DNA of 7,787 nt from Armatimonadota bacterium (GTDB lineage: Bacteria > Armatimonadota > Armatimonadia > Armatimonadales > Armatimonadaceae): NCBI GenBank assembly GCA_030833025.1, contig JAURHZ010000106.1, forward strand, positions 1 to 7,787, in the 5' to 3' direction. The position numbers and the translations under genes are program-made. Position 1 is the first letter of the stretch, and each line of letters starts with the position of its first letter. This document shows positions 4,382-7,787 of this stretch, piece by piece. A model generated the notes under the pieces. The model ran no database searches. It was given only the letters and a program-made list of their open reading frames with translations, and was not told the DNA's origin.

Positions 4382-7066
4382 ATGGATAATCGGGACGTGA
4401 TGAATTTTAGGCCACACAGCCTGCGGGTTGATGGCCGTGCATCCGGGGTTAGCGTATCCCGGGCAAATCCGGAGCTGCGTTGGTCACTTGATGGCATCAA
4501 AGGACGAAATCTCCTGGAGCCCGGTTATGAGCTTGAGGTCAAGACATCCAAGGGCACTTGGATTGAGCGAAGCAACTCTAACCAATCTGGTGTTTTCACG
4601 ACGCTGACTCGGAATCTAGAAAGTCGTCAGGATGTCACGTGGCGTGTTCGTGCGGTAATCGATGGCGTGGCGACGCAGTGGTCTGATGATCATAGCTTTA
4701 GGACATCCTTGCTTGAGAGGCGCGACTGGAAGGCGGAATGGATCACACGCTCAAGTGATCGTGACCGTAGTGAAAATGAGCAGTTTGCCGGCGTGCCGAG
4801 TCCTGTGTTTGGCAAGCAGATTCGGGTCGCTGGGAAAGTTCGTCGAGCGACCTGGTATGCCGTTGCGCTTGGCTATGGCGAGTTTTATGTCGGGGGCAAG
4901 CGTGCCTCGGATGGGCTTCTGTCGCCAGGTTGGACGCAATTTGAGAAGCGTGTCCAGTTTGAGTCACTGGATGTCACTAAGCTATTGGTCAGTGGCAATC
5001 AGTGGCTAACGATTCACGCTGGTAATGGATTTTGGAACCCATTTCCCCTCAAGCTCTGGGGAGCAATCAATTTGCGTGAGCATTTGCAAACAGGTTCCCC
5101 GATGGCAGCCGCTCAGCTAGAGATTGAATATACAGATGGCCGCGTTCAAGTCGAAGTCACGGATAGTCGATGGCAGTGCTGGGATGGGCCATCATTGCGT
5201 AACTCGGTGTATCTAGGCGAGCGACGGGATGCAAGGCTTGAGGAACGCTTGGCAAGTCCTGCAAGTACATCGCAAGCTGTGGATGTCTATCGTGGCAAGA
5301 TTGGCGCTCTGGAGCCTGCCGCTGTCGAAGCAGTCGGGTGTCTGACTGACCTGCCGGGGAAGGTCATTCACAATGCCCAGGGCAAGGTTGTGATTGATTT
5401 CGGTATCAACCACGCAGGTCGCATCAATGGCACCTTGCAGGGAGTCGTTGGCAGTAGTGTCAAGGCTCTTGCAGGGGAGCGGTTGTACCCGGATGGCAAA
5501 GTCAATCCGATGACGGGTGTTTGTGGTCAGATAAAGCGCCGCCGGAATCCACCCGGAAGCCTCTATCCAGTCACAGCATCACAAGAAGATGAACTGATTC
5601 TCTCTGGCAATGTTGACCGCTGGACGCCATCGTTTACATTTCATGGCTACCGCTATGTTGAGCTAAGTGGCCTCTCGCGCGCCCCTGAGCCTGGTGAATG
5701 GACATCAACGAGGTTGACATCGCTGGTGCCGGAAACCGCAACATTTGGCTGCTCGGACCCGATGTTGACGAGCTTGTTCGATGTCACCAGAAGTACGTTT
5801 CAGTCGAACATGGTGTCTGTACAAAGCGACTGTCCGCACCGTGAGAAGTTTGGTTACGGCGGAGATATTTTGTGCACCGCTGAGACTGCATGGCACCTCT
5901 TCGATGTCGAGCGGTTTTACCGCAAGACGGTACTGGATTACCTTGACGCTCAGCGTGGCAACGGTGGTTTTACCGAGACGGCGCCTTTCGTTGGCATTGC
6001 AGATAGTGGGCTAGGCGATAAGAGCGGTCCGGTCGACTGGGGAACAGCCGTACCGCTGTTGGTGGATGGTTTGCTGCGTCATCACGGGGATGTTGAGACC
6101 GCGCAGCGAGCGTGGCCAGCACTGATTGCGTGGTGGCGATTGTTAGATGCCAGCTCATCCGATGGCATTTTGGACAACGGGCTTGGTGACCATGAGACGC
6201 TGGTGCCACGCAGCACTGCTGTAACGGGGTCATTCGCTCTTCTACAGAACGCGACATTGCTTGCACGGATTGCTGGGGGACTTGGTAGGCTGGATGCCAA
6301 ACTTCGCTACGAGACGGAAGCAAAGCGGATTCGGGATGCGATACGAAAGCGATTTTTCTCAGCATCGGGCAAGTTTGGAGTTGATTCCCAGGCATGCTAC
6401 GCAGGAGCACTCTTTCACGGTGTGTTGTCGACGAAGGAAGCGATGCCGGGTCTCGTACGAGCCATTCAGTCTGCGGATGGCCATGTGAATGCTGGTATTT
6501 TCGGGACGATGTGGCTTCTCGAGGCCCTTTCGCGCCATGGAAGGTCTGACCTTGCCGTTCAGATTGCGACGCAGCGAACCTACCCTGGTTGGGGGCATAT
6601 GCTGGCAAACGGCGCGACATCTCTTTGGGAAACCTGGAAAGAGAGTGATGACACATTCAGCAACAATCACCCGATGTTTGGAAGTGTCGCAGGTTGGATG
6701 ATGCGCTGGTTGGTCGGCATTCAGGTACCTGATGATAGCTTTGCCGGTTCCCGAGTTGTCGTGAGGCCTCAGACAAACACGGCCATCACGAATGCTGCAG
6801 GACAGTGGCATAGTCGGCGCGGTGTGGTTGGATCGCGCTGGGAGCGAGCGGGGCGGCGTCTAAGCCTCGAGGTAAAGATTCCTGCCTCCGTTTCTGCCGA
6901 TGTCTACATTCCAGCGGGACCGGGTGCATTGATTACTGAATCAGGCAGGAGTCTGACCGGGCATCCAGATATCCGCGTTATCAAGCGCCTAGCGACGGCC
7001 GTTGTCGTAAATATTGGCAGCGGAACGTACCGTTTCGTCGTCGAATCGGGGCAAACTGGAGCATAG
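4382..7066 (+). CDS. GH78 alpha-L-rhamnosidase, intracellular
   Basis: This is a complete 894-residue protein with the full GH78 architecture. About 8-108 is the fibronectin-like N-terminal domain (LRVDG, LRWSL, DVTWRVRA), and about 150-320 the N-terminal beta-sandwich (ATWYAVALGYGEFYVGGKRASDG, SPGWTQFEKR). About 325-450 is the concanavalin-like domain (VVIDFGINHAGRI, AGERLYPDGKV, FTFHGYRYVELSG), about 455-785 the (alpha/alpha)6 catalytic barrel, and about 790-885 the C-terminal sandwich. SDCPHREKFGYGGD (482-495) holds the likely general acid Glu488 with Asp483 and Asp495; GATSLWETW (744-752) holds the likely base Glu750. The family hydrolyses terminal alpha-L-rhamnose from flavonoid glycosides, pectin side chains or other rhamnosides with inversion. 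There is no signal peptide, so the substrate must be imported, which fits the sugar-ABC ATPase gene that follows. The start is uncertain: ATG 4382 has AGGG only 3 nt upstream, while an ATG at 4400 (residue 7) would keep every domain. It is divergent from the cyclase operon. Confidence 0.95.
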   Translation: MDNRDVMNFRPHSLRVDGRASGVSVSRANPELRWSLDGIKGRNLLEPGYELEVKTSKGTWIERSNSNQSGVFTTLTRNLESRQDVTWRVRAVIDGVATQWSDDHSFRTSLLERRDWKAEWITRSSDRDRSENEQFAGVPSPVFGKQIRVAGKVRRATWYAVALGYGEFYVGGKRASDGLLSPGWTQFEKRVQFESLDVTKLLVSGNQWLTIHAGNGFWNPFPLKLWGAINLREHLQTGSPMAAAQLEIEYTDGRVQVEVTDSRWQCWDGPSLRNSVYLGERRDARLEERLASPASTSQAVDVYRGKIGALEPAAVEAVGCLTDLPGKVIHNAQGKVVIDFGINHAGRINGTLQGVVGSSVKALAGERLYPDGKVNPMTGVCGQIKRRRNPPGSLYPVTASQEDELILSGNVDRWTPSFTFHGYRYVELSGLSRAPEPGEWTSTRLTSLVPETATFGCSDPMLTSLFDVTRSTFQSNMVSVQSDCPHREKFGYGGDILCTAETAWHLFDVERFYRKTVLDYLDAQRGNGGFTETAPFVGIADSGLGDKSGPVDWGTAVPLLVDGLLRHHGDVETAQRAWPALIAWWRLLDASSSDGILDNGLGDHETLVPRSTAVTGSFALLQNATLLARIAGGLGRLDAKLRYETEAKRIRDAIRKRFFSASGKFGVDSQACYAGALFHGVLSTKEAMPGLVRAIQSADGHVNAGIFGTMWLLEALSRHGRSDLAVQIATQRTYPGWGHMLANGATSLWETWKESDDTFSNNHPMFGSVAGWMMRWLVGIQVPDDSFAGSRVVVRPQTNTAITNAAGQWHSRRGVVGSRWERAGRRLSLEVKIPASVSADVYIPAGPGALITESGRSLTGHPDIRVIKRLATAVVVNIGSGTYRFVVESGQTGA

Positions 7067-7076
7067 AATTACATTC

Positions 7077-7097
7077 CGCTTGACGATGATGCAAGCG
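7077..7097. promoter_or_regulatory. Candidate operator overlapping the ATPase promoter
   Basis: The inverted repeat CGCTTG-N9-CAAGCG covers the -35 hexamer and most of the spacer of the promoter at 7080-7108. That is where a repressor would block polymerase. As RNA it would be a 6-bp hairpin 10 nt after the rhamnosidase stop, but without a U-tract, so a terminator role is less likely. Regulation is inferred. Confidence 0.4.
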
Positions 7098-7108
7098 AAA
7101 CCTATACT
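7080..7108 (+). promoter_or_regulatory. Sigma70-type promoter of the ABC ATPase gene
   Basis: TTGACG (5 of 6 to consensus) and TATACT (5 of 6) are separated by the ideal 17 nt. Transcription should start near 7114-7116, within or beside the palindrome GGTTAACC (7113-7120), leaving a leader of about 40 nt. The gene thus appears to have its own promoter besides any read-through from the rhamnosidase gene. Confidence 0.65.
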
Positions 7109-7153
7109 TCGAGGTTAACCACCGTCTTTTTAGCGGGAAGGATATTGCCAAAG

Positions 7154-7787
7154 ATGGCTTCTGTAACACTGCGAAATCTGAACAAGGTCTTCACTGACCA
7201 GCAAACGAAAAAGGAAGTTCATGCCGTTAAGGATATGAACCTCGAGATTCGTGATGGAGAATTCCTCGTCCTTGTTGGACCATCGGGATGTGGCAAGACG
7301 ACATCCATGCGAATGGTCGCCGGACTTGAAGAGTCCACGAGCGGTGAGATATTGATCGGTGACAGGGTTGTCAACGATGTTGCTCCACGTGACCGAAACA
7401 TCGCCATGGTTTTTCAGAACTATGCGCTCTATCCTCACATGACGGTTTATGACAATATGGCGTTCGGTCTTCGCCTACGCATGTTGCCACCGTTTTACAA
7501 GCAACTGATGAACTGGGGTGAGACTCAGGCAATCAAGGCAGATATTGACAAGCGAATCCGCGAGACGGCCAAGACGCTAGGCATTGACCAGCTACTTGAC
7601 CGTAAGCCAAAGGCGCTCTCGGGTGGACAACGACAGCGTGTCGCACCTGGACGTGCGATTGTCCGCGAACCACAGGTCTTCCTTATGGATGCGCCTCTGT
7701 CCAACCTCGATGCAAAGCTGCGTGTGCAAACGCGTGCAGACTTGATTAAGCTGCACCGCCAGCTGAAAGTCACCACGATTTACGTTA
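7154..7787 (+). CDS. MalK/UgpC-type sugar ABC transporter ATPase (partial, 3' end outside window), catalytic Glu replaced
   Basis: The first 211 residues are visible. Walker A is GPSGCGKTT (42-50), the Q-loop MVFQNYALYPHMTV has Gln88, the signature is LSGGQRQR (155-162), Walker B is VFLMD (175-179) and the D-loop SNLD (183-186). The H-loop and the regulatory OB-like domain lie beyond the edge. The pattern ALYPHMTV and SNLDAKLRV places it among the ATPases of CUT1 carbohydrate importers, which act as a cytoplasmic dimer. Three oddities: the residue after Walker B is Ala180 (GCG) instead of the catalytic Glu; Pro165 replaces the hydrophobic residue in the usual RVALGRA; and about 15 extra residues around 110-127 (MLPPFYKQLMNWG region) precede the signature helix. 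The start ATG has AAGGA 11 nt upstream, a slightly long spacing. A promoter lies in the 87-nt gap after the rhamnosidase gene. Glu to Ala would normally abolish hydrolysis, so either this subunit is altered or the read is wrong here. Confidence 0.93.
   Translation, partial: MASVTLRNLNKVFTDQQTKKEVHAVKDMNLEIRDGEFLVLVGPSGCGKTTSMRMVAGLEESTSGEILIGDRVVNDVAPRDRNIAMVFQNYALYPHMTVYDNMAFGLRLRMLPPFYKQLMNWGETQAIKADIDKRIRETAKTLGIDQLLDRKPKALSGGQRQRVAPGRAIVREPQVFLMDAPLSNLDAKLRVQTRADLIKLHRQLKVTTIYV

Noticed and set aside
5970..6656. Long open frame on the minus strand inside the rhamnosidase gene (228 codons)
   Set aside because: It is antisense to the well-conserved GH78 catalytic domain. The translation looks like no known protein and is rich in Arg, Ser, Pro and His, as expected of a shadow frame.
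1..7787. CRISPR array, insertion sequence, toxin-antitoxin pair, tRNA or defence system
   Set aside because: I saw no direct-repeat array, transposase, terminal inverted repeats, tRNA cloverleaf or defence-gene motifs on either strand.

Overview
The window is bacterial chromosomal DNA of about 50-55% GC (estimated by eye). It is densely coded, has clear Shine-Dalgarno sites, and contains no mobile element, CRISPR array, tRNA or rRNA that I can recognise. Three things make a free-living carbohydrate-degrading bacterium likely: a Gfo/Idh/MocA oxidoreductase of the kind usually exported by Tat, a Tat-exported SMP-30 lactonase, and a MalK-type ATPase with an insertion. Armatimonadota is my tentative guess. 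Planctomycetota, Verrucomicrobiota or Acidobacteriota are not excluded.

Layout. Positions 1-161 hold the last 52 codons of uvrC. After a 204-nt leader with several inverted repeats comes a small secreted protein (366-755). It resembles the periplasmic domain found at the N-terminus of some MscS-like channels, here standing alone. A strong bidirectional terminator (818-857) closes this gene and the opposing minus-strand operon. Read in the direction of transcription (4270 down to 877), that operon encodes a KynB-like cyclase/formamidase, a Tat-exported SMP-30/gluconolactonase, a Gfo/Idh/MocA dehydrogenase that lacks the usual Tat signal, and a small HEAT-repeat protein whose start lies 2 nt after the dehydrogenase stop. 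Divergently, 4382-7066 encodes a complete GH78 alpha-L-rhamnosidase without a signal peptide. A good sigma70-type promoter (7080-7108) then precedes a MalK/UgpC-type sugar-ABC ATPase that runs off the right edge.

How they may work together (inference). The ATPase would energise uptake of oligosaccharides or glycosides, and the intracellular rhamnosidase would remove terminal L-rhamnose. The dehydrogenase and lactonase resemble the first two steps of a non-phosphorylative sugar oxidation (sugar to lactone to aldonate). The cyclase-family hydrolase would open an ester, lactone or amide. The predicted compartments do not all match: the lactonase is Tat-exported while the dehydrogenase and rhamnosidase are cytoplasmic.

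The most striking single observation is in the ABC ATPase. The catalytic glutamate after Walker B reads as alanine, and a proline sits just after the LSGGQ signature. It is either a hydrolysis-deficient subunit or a local sequence error. I do not see a clear undescribed defence or mobile system here. The better candidates for something new are the small stand-alone sensor-like protein, the coupled HEAT protein and the altered ATPase.
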